A stretch of DNA of 64,000 bases, taken from assembly GCA_965224785.1 (NCBI GenBank), contig OZ245062.1, forward strand, positions 2,356,001 to 2,420,000. The letters run 5' to 3'. Made by a program: the position numbers and the translations under genes. Source of the stretch: JALSNL01 sp036479585. Lineage in GTDB: Bacteria; Bacteroidota; Ignavibacteria; Ignavibacteriales; Melioribacteraceae. Positions 18,224 to 27,560 of the stretch are shown here, in pieces; positions within the stretch are counted from its first letter, which is position 1; each line of letters starts with the position of its first letter. The notes beneath the pieces were generated by a model. That model did no database searches. It was not told the DNA's origin and saw only the letters and a program-made list of their open reading frames with translations.

Positions 18224-21200
18224 TTATTTTAAGAGAATTAATTTCTTTGTTGTGGAAAAATCTCCAGCTTGCAATCTATAAAAGTAAACACCACTTGCAA
18301 ATTCTGATGCATTAAAATTAATATGGTAAGTTCCAGAGTTTTGTTGAGTGTTAACTAAACGTTTCACTTCTCTACCTAAAATATCATATACAAATAATTT
18401 CACATCTGAAGAATTTTTTATTGAATACTTAATTGTTGTTGTTGGGTTAAACGGATTTGGATAATTGTTATACAAAACATACTCAGTAGGAAGTTGTTCT
18501 TCTTCTTGAATATCTACAACCATTTCTCCATCTGTTTTACCAACTAGTGTTGTAACACTTTTACCAGGCAAGGCTAATGTTTCATTTACTCCAACATTTC
18601 CAGTACGTTCAAAATTTAGATAATGTGCAGAAGTATAAACATCATAAGTTGCCGGAACGCTTGCTGTACGTGCTAAGATACGAACAGTAATAGGTGAATC
18701 ATTTTTATTTATCATAACAGTAGTTAACATTTTATTTTTGTCATCAATAAAAGATGTTACAAGAATATCTTCATTTTCTGATTCTACTTTTATCCTTCTT
18801 GCTCCTGGTCTAATAAATTTATAATAGTTTTGAGAAGTAAAAAAAGATCCTCTTTTAGAATTGTTTTTCATCAAAGAACCTTCAATATCCCAAAGTGTCC
18901 AAAGACTAATATTGCCAAATTTTAATGCTCCGTATATTGCACCAGCAAGAGATAAAGCATCATCCCAACTACTTCCTTCAGGGAAAGTTTCACTCATCCA
19001 TAATTCTTTTGGGTTGTGAGTTGATTTAGTTGAATTCCATAAATTTTTCCAGCCTGAATATGACGGTTGCCCTGGTTGAATTCCATCGGAGGCATAACCA
19101 TGGGTTGCTATTATATCAACATACTTTTCTGAATTTCGAGACCTCTTAAGTTCTAATATATATTCTTGCATTGAATAATGGTTTTGCGAAAATACTTGTT
19201 CTGGCATATACAGTTTTGTTGTTATGTTTTCATCTTCAAATCGCTTACCTACTATACCAACTAACTTTGCAAACGTAGAAGGATCTAAAATTGCACTTGC
19301 ATAAGGTTCATTAAAAGCTGGTTCGTTTTGTATTCCAATTGCGTAAAGATTTATACCAGCTTTTAATTGAAACATCTTTACAACTGCAACCATACTTTCT
19401 GCAAATTCATCAAAATAATATGGTTCTAATTTATTGTCTGTGCCTTTGTAGAATGGTGCTGATCCAAAACCATAATCAACAGAAAGATTTTTTTTCATCC
19501 AAGCGGGTGGAGACCACGAAGTTAGAATAAAAGTTTCAACACCTTTTTCTTTCAATTTTTTCAGATAGTTAAAATCAAACGCATTATAATTAAAGCCATC
19601 TAAATTTAATTCATTAGGATTATCATTATCATTTACGGGTTCAATTTGATTTCCGATAATACCAATCCTAACAGCTGATGCTCCAAGATCATCTGTATAA
19701 ATATCTAAATAATTTTGACGACTAGGAAAATAGAAGGTACCAAATCCTCTAATTGTTTGATATAAACTATCTCTAAATAGTTCAACATCCACAGCTTCTG
19801 AAAGTTCTTCGTTAACAAGATCAATATAAAAACTAGTTGATTTGTTTAGTGAACCATTAGCAGAAACTTCAAGAGTTATTAAAACTTTTCCAGTTGTGTT
19901 TGCCGGTATAAAGGTTAATGTTGCTGTTCCCTCTTCACTAACCGAACTAAGAATTGGATTAGGAATAAAATTAGTATCATTGCTAGCAACAGTTAATGTT
20001 GGAATTATTGATTGAGAATTACCGCTAGTAATTCCAGTAAGTTGAATAGTTCTAGCTTCAGTACTTCTAAATAAAGTTTGTGTTGCAATTGGATTGATTG
20101 TACATTTTGGTTGAATTACTGGGATTAAACTATCCGGAACTGCATCACCTATTTTTAGATTTGCAATATAGACTGTTCCATTATCACTAGGAAACGGCCA
20201 AATAAATGAAGTAGCATAATTCAATAATATTTTTTGAATTCTCTTAACATCAATTTCTACACCTTCCTTGTTATCCATCCCACCTTTACCACGGAAATCC
20301 ATAAAAATAGTTTTCCATCTATCAGCAGTTGTTGCTTGACGTTTTGCATGTGCAGCAGTTCTGTTTCTATTAACTGCTGGATCCCAACCATCATCATAAA
20401 AATAGCAATGTGTTCTACCACTAATTCCAAGACCAAAATCATCTCCCTCAAAATAAATATCATAACTTACGTAACGATGTTCATCCAAATTTAATTCTGG
20501 CAAGTTATAAATTGTACCAGTCCAGCTAGTTTTATTTATTAGAGTAATTTTTAAAACATTTTCTTTTCCATAAAATTCACCAAGCTCATATTCTTGTTGA
20601 CCGTTATGAAAATCCAATCCCCAGTTATTTAAGGATGAATAATCTGCAACGTGTCCGGTTTGTGGTAATGCACCTACTTCAATATTAAATGTAATTTCTT
20701 TTTTTGCATTTCCATTATTAAATTCATTTCCGCCATTATCTGTTATAGTAACCTTAATATTGGTCGTTCCTAAATTACCAGTTAAGAAATTTAATTTAGC
20801 AGTTGAGTCCACTTGCAAATAACTAATTGAAATATTTTCTACTGAAATTACAGTACTATTACTACTCGATACTTCAAAAGATAATTCTTGTGTACCATTG
20901 CTTCCATCAGAAATTCCGGTAAGTAAAACAGATTGTTGCTCATTATTTAAATAAACAAATTTATTTTGAATATAATCAATAGTTGGTGGTTTATTAAAAC
21001 TAGAATAAGAATCTATCAAGAACGTTGATACGTTTAAATTGTTCTCTGAATATTGGTCATCAATTTCAAGCGTAATTTCAATATCATCTGCTGCTTCAAT
21101 TGTAACATAAAATAATTCTGCAATTGTTGAGCCTTCATTGTACACAAGTTTAAGATTACTATCAGGAAGAGCTGTTTGGTTACTAGAAGAAACTGCAAAA

Positions 21201-22102
21201 GTTAGTTGTTGCTCTATTGTTTCATTACCATCATTAATGTCTAATAGAATTATTGAAGTTGTATCACCAGTAGTTGTTTCCTGATCAAGTATATAACTTA
21301 CATGTGGAGTAAAATTTCTTTCAATAAATATTGGTACTTGAATTGTATTATTTGTAAAACCATCTTCTCCAATGGCAGTTACAAATAGGTTTTCTTCTCC
21401 TGTAAATCCATCTACACAATCAAAAGTAATACTAGTTAATCCATTTTTGATTTCTGAAATTCTAATATTTGTTATTGCTGTTTCTGCACCACTAGTTGTT
21501 ATGCTCGCAGTATTTTTTATATCAAAAAGATTGAACTTATTATTACTAGAATTTACAAAAGTAGAGTAACCGCTTGAAGCCCCAATGTTAGCAAGCTTTT
21601 GAGCATTTGAGCCAAAAGAGATTTCATCAAACACCATTGTTGCATAGAATTGATCTATTGAATTTCCATTTGGAACAAATCTAAGTTTTGTAATTCCCGA
21701 TTTATTAACTACAGTAGCATCACTATAATCGATAAAATAATTAACAAATTTTTCGGAAGGATAAATTCTAATATTACTTAGTGCCTTAGCAGAAAATTCA
21801 TCTTGAATGTAAACTGTTAAAAGTAATGGAGTGTCAGATTTTAGTTTGACATTCATGAATGGATTTGCACTTATATCAATAGTTTGATCTAATCCATAAT
21901 CCATTCCTATCCAAGTAACACTTTGGGGCTTGTTTACATTAATTGTTAGCTCTCCATTTTCTTGTAATAATGTAAAAGGTACTTGTACAGTGGCTCTTAT
22001 TGTATCATCAAATGAATCGATAAAACCAGTTTGCTGAGCAAACAAAACATTTGAAAAAACAATACATAACAAGAATAAAAAAAATTTAGATTTAGTTTTC
22101 AT
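18224..22102 (-). CDS. Multidomain GH30 glycosidase with T9SS sorting tag
   Basis: 1292 residues from the ATG at 22102, which places a clean signal peptide at the N-terminus (MKTKSKFFLFLLCIVFSNVLFAQ); an in-frame start lies 33 bp further upstream. The order is a carbohydrate-binding-like beta domain (30-170), several cadherin/Ig-like repeats each containing a TGISDG or TGITSG-type turn (200-480 and 670-740), a beta-sandwich between them, the GH30 barrel (about 745-1150), a beta domain and the T9SS tag with YPNPFNPTTTIKYS. In the barrel the acid/base Glu is in GIQNEP near residue 925 and the nucleophile Glu in LWMSETF near 1036. GH30 enzymes include beta-1,6-glucanases, glucuronoxylanases and glucosylceramidases; beta-1,6-glucanase would fit this glucan locus (inference). 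Confidence 0.87.
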   Translation of the reverse strand: MKTKSKFFLFLLCIVFSNVLFAQQTGFIDSFDDTIRATVQVPFTLLQENGELTINVNKPQSVTWIGMDYGLDQTIDISANPFMNVKLKSDTPLLLTVYIQDEFSAKALSNIRIYPSEKFVNYFIDYSDATVVNKSGITKLRFVPNGNSIDQFYATMVFDEISFGSNAQKLANIGASSGYSTFVNSSNNKFNLFDIKNTASITTSGAETAITNIRISEIKNGLTSITFDCVDGFTGEENLFVTAIGEDGFTNNTIQVPIFIERNFTPHVSYILDQETTTGDTTSIILLDINDGNETIEQQLTFAVSSSNQTALPDSNLKLVYNEGSTIAELFYVTIEAADDIEITLEIDDQYSENNLNVSTFLIDSYSSFNKPPTIDYIQNKFVYLNNEQQSVLLTGISDGSNGTQELSFEVSSSNSTVISVENISISYLQVDSTAKLNFLTGNLGTTNIKVTITDNGGNEFNNGNAKKEITFNIEVGALPQTGHVADYSSLNNWGLDFHNGQQEYELGEFYGKENVLKITLINKTSWTGTIYNLPELNLDEHRYVSYDIYFEGDDFGLGISGRTHCYFYDDGWDPAVNRNRTAAHAKRQATTADRWKTIFMDFRGKGGMDNKEGVEIDVKRIQKILLNYATSFIWPFPSDNGTVYIANLKIGDAVPDSLIPVIQPKCTINPIATQTLFRSTEARTIQLTGITSGNSQSIIPTLTVASNDTNFIPNPILSSVSEEGTATLTFIPANTTGKVLITLEVSANGSLNKSTSFYIDLVNEELSEAVDVELFRDSLYQTIRGFGTFYFPSRQNYLDIYTDDLGASAVRIGIIGNQIEPVNDNDNPNELNLDGFNYNAFDFNYLKKLKEKGVETFILTSWSPPAWMKKNLSVDYGFGSAPFYKGTDNKLEPYYFDEFAESMVAVVKMFQLKAGINLYAIGIQNEPAFNEPYASAILDPSTFAKLVGIVGKRFEDENITTKLYMPEQVFSQNHYSMQEYILELKRSRNSEKYVDIIATHGYASDGIQPGQPSYSGWKNLWNSTKSTHNPKELWMSETFPEGSSWDDALSLAGAIYGALKFGNISLWTLWDIEGSLMKNNSKRGSFFTSQNYYKFIRPGARRIKVESENEDILVTSFIDDKNKMLTTVMINKNDSPITVRILARTASVPATYDVYTSAHYLNFERTGNVGVNETLALPGKSVTTLVGKTDGEMVVDIQEEEQLPTEYVLYNNYPNPFNPTTTIKYSIKNSSDVKLFVYDILGREVKRLVNTQQNSGTYHINFNASEFASGVYFYRLQAGDFSTTKKLILLK

Positions 22103-22461
22103 TGGGTATAATTTTAGGGTATTTCGAAAAATCATTTTCTTAAGTTAGTCTATAAATCTTAGAAGAGAAAAAAAAAGGGAGTGTAGTTTAAATATAACTT
22201 CGTTAAGTAAGTTACAATTGACAATAACTTAAACGTTTAAGTAACGTAAAGATACTACATTTATTCAAATAAAAGAAAGGTGATTTACAGTATATTTAAT
22301 TATTTCTTTAAAATAAAAAAAATATTTTAGCACGTAATCTGTCAGCCTAAAAATAAGTTCCAATCATATTTTTATGACTAATTTTTGAGCAGTTAAAAAG
22401 ATGTTGTTAACGAGATATTATAAATATAAAAAGGTTTAGGGATTTAATAAAAAATGAAAAA
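22103..22461. other. Intergenic region upstream of GH30
   Basis: 359 bp without a gene. It holds the palindrome at 22227-22242, described separately, and is otherwise very AT-rich. It must carry the GH30 promoter and the end of the upstream GH16 transcript. I looked for a clear GG-N10-GC sigma-54 element here and saw none. Confidence 0.6.
22227..22242. promoter_or_regulatory. Perfect 16-bp palindrome, candidate operator for GH30
   Basis: ACTTAAACGTTTAAGT is its own reverse complement, and the flanks extend the symmetry to 20 bp with one mismatch pair. The central CG within an AT-rich palindrome is typical of LacI-family operators. It lies about 125 bp upstream of the GH30 start. No LacI-type gene is in the window, so the cognate regulator would be elsewhere. 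Operator status is inference. Confidence 0.45.
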
Positions 22462-23283
22462 CTAATTTTTCTTGTAAACTCTAACATATTCTATCTCCAT
22501 AGTAGAAGGAAATATTGAAGTATCAATACCTTTCTGCCCACCCCAAGCACCACCAACAGCAATATTCAGTATTAAATGGAATCTTTTATCGAATGGCCAC
22601 TTTTGCCAACCTTCGTTTAGATTGTCAAAGGAAAAATAAAGAGAGTCATCAGCAAAAAAATCAATACGATTTTCAAACCATTCAATTGCATAAATATGAA
22701 AATCGTTCAGAGCTTTTGGTATATTAATTTTGTTACCGACTTGCGTACCAATCATGTGATTTAAAGCTTTTGTATGTACTGTTCCGTGGATTACATTTGG
22801 ATCGTAACCAACATGTTCCATAATATCAATCTCTCCGCTTTCTGGCCAACTACCGTATTCCCAATCTGTTGGCAACATCCAAATTGCCGGCCAAGTTCCT
22901 TTTCCAATAGGTAACATTGCAGAAATTTCTATTCTGCCGTATTTCCAATCACCTTTATTTTTAGTTCTTAATCTTGCTGATGTAAAACTTCTTGTTCCCT
23001 CGTCTCCTGAATAGTCTTCGTATCTTGAAACAATTTTTAACTTACCATTTTCTATAAACGAGTTTTCTAATCTAGCAGTATAATATTGAAGTTCATTATT
23101 ACCACCTCCGTTTGCATTTACTTCATGTCCCCATTTTTGCGGATCAATGAATGATTTTTCAAACTCATCATTCCAAACTAATGTGTAGCCATCTATTTCG
23201 GGAATTTCATTATCCTTTGGTGTGTTAGTTGAGTCTTTGCAAGCAAACAAACTAAAGTACATTAAGAAAATTATTATCTTCAT
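22462..23283 (-). CDS. GH16 beta-glucanase (laminarinase-like) lipoprotein
   Basis: 273 residues. Signal peptide with lipobox LFAC (C15), so it should be membrane-anchored. The GH16 active-site motif is E151-I-D153-I-M-E156 in SGEIDIMEHVG, the E-x-D-x-x-E form with beta-bulge found in laminarinases and agarases, with nucleophile E151 and acid/base E156. WPAIWMLP precedes it and AVGGAWGG follows near residue 245. It should cut internal beta-1,3 (or beta-1,3/1,4) glucosidic bonds. AAGGATAAAACTT precedes the ATG. A strong terminator at 23297-23330 separates it from the GDPD gene, so it probably has its own promoter or relies on read-through. Confidence 0.93.
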   Translation of the reverse strand: MKIIIFLMYFSLFACKDSTNTPKDNEIPEIDGYTLVWNDEFEKSFIDPQKWGHEVNANGGGNNELQYYTARLENSFIENGKLKIVSRYEDYSGDEGTRSFTSARLRTKNKGDWKYGRIEISAMLPIGKGTWPAIWMLPTDWEYGSWPESGEIDIMEHVGYDPNVIHGTVHTKALNHMIGTQVGNKINIPKALNDFHIYAIEWFENRIDFFADDSLYFSFDNLNEGWQKWPFDKRFHLILNIAVGGAWGGQKGIDTSIFPSTMEIEYVRVYKKN

Positions 23284-23296
23284 AAGTTTTATCCTT

Positions 23297-23330
23297 AAAA
23301 AAAGTGGTAAGGATTAAAAACCTTACCACT
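23297..23330 (-). terminator. Rho-independent terminator after the GDPD gene
   Basis: On the minus strand AGTGGTAAGG, an 8-nt loop and CCTTACCACT form a perfect 10-bp stem followed directly by a run of T. It lies about 42 bp after the GDPD stop and 14 bp before the GH16 start. Confidence 0.9.
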
Positions 23331-23371
23331 ATTAACTAATCTATGTATAACAAAAACATCTTAAAGTTTTG

Positions 23372-25624
23372 TTATTTTATCAATATCATTTTTTTAGTTG
23401 CTGTAAAATCTCCAGCTTGTATTCTATAAATATAAACTCCTGTTGAGAATTGAGATGCATCGAACGATACATTGTAAACCCCAACTGATTGAATTTTATT
23501 TACAAGTGTAATAATTTCTTGTCCAAGAATATTATAAATTTTTAATGTTACAAAACCAGCTTCATACATTGAATATTTTATTGTAGTAGCTGGGTTAAAT
23601 GGATTTGGATAGTTTTGAGTTAATTCAAACTGCGATGCCGATTGAATATTTTCTTCTACACCGACAACTGTCTTTCCAGTATAAATAGAATCAATTTCAG
23701 TTTGAGATAATGCATAATTAAATACTTGAATGTTATCCATTTCTCCTTTGAAGAAAGAGCCTAAACTTTCCCCTAATTTAATAGTTTGCCCTGCTTTTAC
23801 TTTACCAGTTACTCCAACATGTGTATCCTTTAATTCAGCATTAAGATAAACCATAGCTTTCGCTCCATCATAAACTCCAACTACGTGTATCCATTCTCCT
23901 GTAACTAAATCTGCTGATGGAATTCCCGGACGTTCTGCTTTATTAACAGTTGCTACTTTAAACCTAAGTTCAGCCGCTCCTTTATCTTCATATAGAATAT
24001 AATTGTCTGTCTCTGAATCAAATATAGGACCATAATTGCCTGGTAAATCAACAGGTAAAAAACCTAAGTTAACCCAAGCTGAAATTGTAACAGCATCCGT
24101 AATTGTTGGAGCTGTAATAATATCTGCATAATCGTCAACTCCATCAAACCTTAATGCATTACCAAAAATACCTTCACCTATAACTGGACCATGAAGTATT
24201 GCATTGTCAGAACTAATAGCTGCATCGTAAATTGAGTCCGATACAATTCCATCAAATCCAAAATGAAGTACTATTCCAGATTTCAATGGTATATGACTAA
24301 AAGTTGTTTCACTATTTAGTAATATTGTATTAGGTGTATTTGCTAAATCCAAAATATTATTAAGAGTTAATGTATACTCCATTGCATCTAGTATTGATGT
24401 CTTAAGTATAACAGATTTTAGGTTTAACGATAACCTTGCTTCTAACACTTCAACAGAATTAGAAATTGAATAATTAGAAATATCTTCTGCAGTAAATTGA
24501 TCTACTCGTTCAGAAAAATTTATAATAATTTTTGTATTTTCACTATTAGAAATAATGTGTGATACTACTGGTGGAACATTGTCACGCTCTGTTGTTGCTG
24601 ATACTTCATTACTATAATTTATACTAGTTAAACCAGCAATATTTTTTGCTTTTATTTTATAAAAAAATGTTTTCAATTCTGTAAAGATTTCATCTGTAAA
24701 CACAGTATCTTTAACAATTTTATATAATATAGCAGGAGAAGAAATTGTATCTCTATAAATTTCATAATTAGCTATTCCACTTTCATTATCAATAGCTCCC
24801 AACCAAGATAGTTGTATCTTTGTTCCAGTTACTGTAGGTTGGTTTAATACAACATCAGATGGATTAGTGGAATCTGTAAGAGCAATTAAAAGTTGTGGAT
24901 AATCTGTTGTTATTGCATCAACACCTAATGTTTTAAGTTCTAACATTTGCTCGGCAGAATTAATTGTCCACTTATTTAATAAAATATTTTTGGAATGTGC
25001 ATAATCTAATTCTGTTTTTGTAAGTTTAGATGATGTGCCATACCATTCACCACTAATTCCATTTAATTTATTAATTGCACTTTCACTATAGTTCCCAAAT
25101 TGCATAACTGCAATTGATGAATCAATAGCTTTTACTGCAGAAATATTTGCAAAACTAAAGCCCGCAATAATTACTCTTGCCTGCATATTGTATTCATAAA
25201 CCTGATCAATAATTTTTTGTATTGTAGTTGGAGAAGTAGCTTTTATTTCTATTATAATACCTGTGTTAGACGGAGCTGTTAACTTCAAGGCTTCTTCTAA
25301 AGTTGGGATTTTTTCATAAGGTATATCCGAACTAAACCAAGACCCTGGGTCTAAAGCACGAAGTTGATCAAAAGTCATTCCACTAACAGAACCAGTTCCG
25401 TCTGTTGTTCTATCCACTGAGGCATCGTGCATTATTACAAGAGAATCATCGGATGAAACTCTGAGGTCTAACTCATAATATTCAACACCAAGATCTATAG
25501 AAGTTTGAAACGCAAATAAAGTATTTTCTGGGCCTAAGGATGCTCCTCCTCTATGGGAGAATACTAGTTGTGCGTAACTAGATGATGTAATTAAGAATAG
25601 AAAAAATACAGAAACTTTTCCCAT
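23372..25624 (-). CDS. Secreted glycerophosphodiester phosphodiesterase-LamG protein with T9SS tag
   Basis: 750 residues from the ATG at 25624, which has GGAG five nt upstream; the in-frame 25648 start lacks this. Signal peptide 1-18 (SSSYAQ). A GDPD TIM barrel occupies 20-250: H24-R25, E33-N34, E51-x-D53 and H66 are the expected metal and catalytic residues. It is followed by an Fn3 domain (255-345), an SbsA-like Ig domain (350-450), a LamG/concanavalin-like domain (460-640) and the T9SS tag with NYPNPFNPATTIKYS. GDPD enzymes hydrolyse glycerophosphodiesters; the LamG domain should bind a glycan. In a beta-glucan locus it may remove phosphoglycerol from substituted glucans (inference). Confidence 0.88.
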   Translation of the reverse strand: MGKVSVFFLFLITSSSYAQLVFSHRGGASLGPENTLFAFQTSIDLGVEYYELDLRVSSDDSLVIMHDASVDRTTDGTGSVSGMTFDQLRALDPGSWFSSDIPYEKIPTLEEALKLTAPSNTGIIIEIKATSPTTIQKIIDQVYEYNMQARVIIAGFSFANISAVKAIDSSIAVMQFGNYSESAINKLNGISGEWYGTSSKLTKTELDYAHSKNILLNKWTINSAEQMLELKTLGVDAITTDYPQLLIALTDSTNPSDVVLNQPTVTGTKIQLSWLGAIDNESGIANYEIYRDTISSPAILYKIVKDTVFTDEIFTELKTFFYKIKAKNIAGLTSINYSNEVSATTERDNVPPVVSHIISNSENTKIIINFSERVDQFTAEDISNYSISNSVEVLEARLSLNLKSVILKTSILDAMEYTLTLNNILDLANTPNTILLNSETTFSHIPLKSGIVLHFGFDGIVSDSIYDAAISSDNAILHGPVIGEGIFGNALRFDGVDDYADIITAPTITDAVTISAWVNLGFLPVDLPGNYGPIFDSETDNYILYEDKGAAELRFKVATVNKAERPGIPSADLVTGEWIHVVGVYDGAKAMVYLNAELKDTHVGVTGKVKAGQTIKLGESLGSFFKGEMDNIQVFNYALSQTEIDSIYTGKTVVGVEENIQSASQFELTQNYPNPFNPATTIKYSMYEAGFVTLKIYNILGQEIITLVNKIQSVGVYNVSFDASQFSTGVYIYRIQAGDFTATKKMILIK

Positions 25625-25696
25625 GATTGCTCCATTTTTTTCTATCACTCAAGTTAAAATAAATTATTTAACATAAGCGAAATATAAAACGAATAA

Positions 25697-27517
25697 CTAT
25701 TTAATAAAAACTAATTTTTTCAATTTAGAAAATTGCTCTCCTTTTAGTTTATAATAATAAACTCCTGAGCTTACTGAAATATTAGAGTTGGAAAGACCAT
25801 TCCATTCTAATGAATGCAAGCCGGGCTGAGTAGAACCAATATATTTTGAATAAATTAATTTTCCGAGCGAATCAAATATTTCAAAGGTTAGATTATCTTG
25901 CTGATTTAGTGAGTATTTAATTTGTGTATAACCATTAAATGGGTTAGGATAATTTTGTAAAAGTTGAAAACCATTTAAGATTGAACTTTCTTTTTTTTCT
26001 ACACCAGTTGAAAGTTGATCTATTACTATTGCATTACAAAAAGAACTATCAATATCTTGTTGGAAATAAATATCTAATACTTCATCATCAACACTAACAG
26101 TTTGTTTCAATTCATAAATTGTGTTTTTTCCTACTTTAGAAAATACATCTATATTTTTTTCAAGAAATACACCTTCTGCAATAACACTAAACAATCTTGT
26201 TCCAACATCATTATTATCATTTTCTGAAAACAAAAGACTTAATTCATAAGTTCCATTTGGGACTTTAAATTTGTAAGAAAAAATTCCAGATTTATCAGTT
26301 CTAAAAACATAATCATCTTCAGTACCATTTATTTCTAAATTATCGCCCCAAGTAATTATTTTACCAGAATAATATCCGTATTCTTTATCAGACGCCCATT
26401 CTTGATCTGCTAAATAATCGTTATAAGCATCTCCTCCCAAGTTAACTTTTACTGGGTATGTTAAAGGTGTAATTTTATTGATTGTTACAGCTTGCAATGC
26501 CTTTATGTTTGGATTAAATTTATCTTCAGTTATATTTTTAACTATTAAATTTGATGATGAAAAAGGATCATAATTATCAGTAGCAATTAAAACTTGTCTT
26601 TGATCTGGAGTAAGCTCCGCACTTAATATTTTAATACCCGAAATTATATAATTAGAAATGTTCTCAGCGGAACTCTTTTCTATTTTTTCTGAAAATTGTA
26701 ATAAAACTGATTTATCATAATTTGCTCTTGCCCAAATAATACTTGGAAGTACATTATCAACATCACCAAGGTTATCTGGATCAGTAATTATAAGTTTTAA
26801 TATTCCATCTTTTATAACAACATTTTCCGGTACAAAATCTACAAGGTTCCCTGAAAAAGAATGTGCGGCTCTTACCCACCTTAAAGAATCAAAAGTTTCA
26901 AATTCATCTTTCCAAGATGTTGAAAAATTATTATCGGTTCCATAATTTCCACTATTTGGAGTATATGTAGAATATTGTACCCAATCATACTCAGCAACAA
27001 CTGGTAAAAATGAATCATTAAAATATCCCACCCAATTAGTCCATTGCGGAATCCATAAATTCATTTCAAGGTTTTGAGAATGAACTAATGTTTGCACATG
27101 ATCACCAGTTTGTCTAAAAACTTCCTCTCCATTAATAAACCAAGCAATGTAATCAGGAGTCCATTCAAATCCATACTCGTGAAAATCAATGTATGGATCA
27201 AACTCAACATACTGACTTCTTATATGAAATGTTTGTCCGGGTGTAATTGAATTAAATTGAATATTGTTTTTATAGCGACCAACAAATTCAATATCAATTT
27301 CATTCCAGTTAGACACACCACCGGAACTCCAATGATGAAATGTAAAAAAGGAAGATACAACAGCTTCACGATTTGCTGGTTTATATCGTACATCAAATCG
27401 ACCATACTTAAAAGTTTGAACTGAAACTATTTCAGCACCTTTATACTTTTTAGCAAGAACAGTAAATGAAAAGGTGAACAGAAAAGATAGAAATAAAAAA
27501 AAAAACTTTTTCCCCAT
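25697..27517 (-). CDS. Circularly permuted GH16 beta-1,3-1,4-glucanase with malectin-like domain and T9SS tag
   Basis: 606 residues from the ATG at 27517, which has TTGAGG nine nt upstream; the longer reading begins with a TTG inside that site. Signal peptide 1-22. The catalytic motif E73-I-D75-I-E77 is the bulge-free lichenase form. The strand segment normally at the lichenase N-terminus is instead after the catalytic part, at 200-248 (WKDEFETFDSLRW ... GNLVDFVPENVVIKDGILKL). This order and these motifs match the circularly permuted Fibrobacter succinogenes glucanase. An Ig-like domain (250-345), a malectin-like domain (350-510) and the T9SS tag (NYPNPFNGYTQIKYS) follow. It should cut mixed-linkage beta-glucan outside the cell. 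The substrate is assumed from the family, not shown here. Confidence 0.88.
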   Translation of the reverse strand: MGKKFFFLFLSFLFTFSFTVLAKKYKGAEIVSVQTFKYGRFDVRYKPANREAVVSSFFTFHHWSSGGVSNWNEIDIEFVGRYKNNIQFNSITPGQTFHIRSQYVEFDPYIDFHEYGFEWTPDYIAWFINGEEVFRQTGDHVQTLVHSQNLEMNLWIPQWTNWVGYFNDSFLPVVAEYDWVQYSTYTPNSGNYGTDNNFSTSWKDEFETFDSLRWVRAAHSFSGNLVDFVPENVVIKDGILKLIITDPDNLGDVDNVLPSIIWARANYDKSVLLQFSEKIEKSSAENISNYIISGIKILSAELTPDQRQVLIATDNYDPFSSSNLIVKNITEDKFNPNIKALQAVTINKITPLTYPVKVNLGGDAYNDYLADQEWASDKEYGYYSGKIITWGDNLEINGTEDDYVFRTDKSGIFSYKFKVPNGTYELSLLFSENDNNDVGTRLFSVIAEGVFLEKNIDVFSKVGKNTIYELKQTVSVDDEVLDIYFQQDIDSSFCNAIVIDQLSTGVEKKESSILNGFQLLQNYPNPFNGYTQIKYSLNQQDNLTFEIFDSLGKLIYSKYIGSTQPGLHSLEWNGLSNSNISVSSGVYYYKLKGEQFSKLKKLVFIK

Positions 27518-27560
27518 ATTAAATTGCCTCAAAAATAATTATTGTTGATACGAAACAAAG

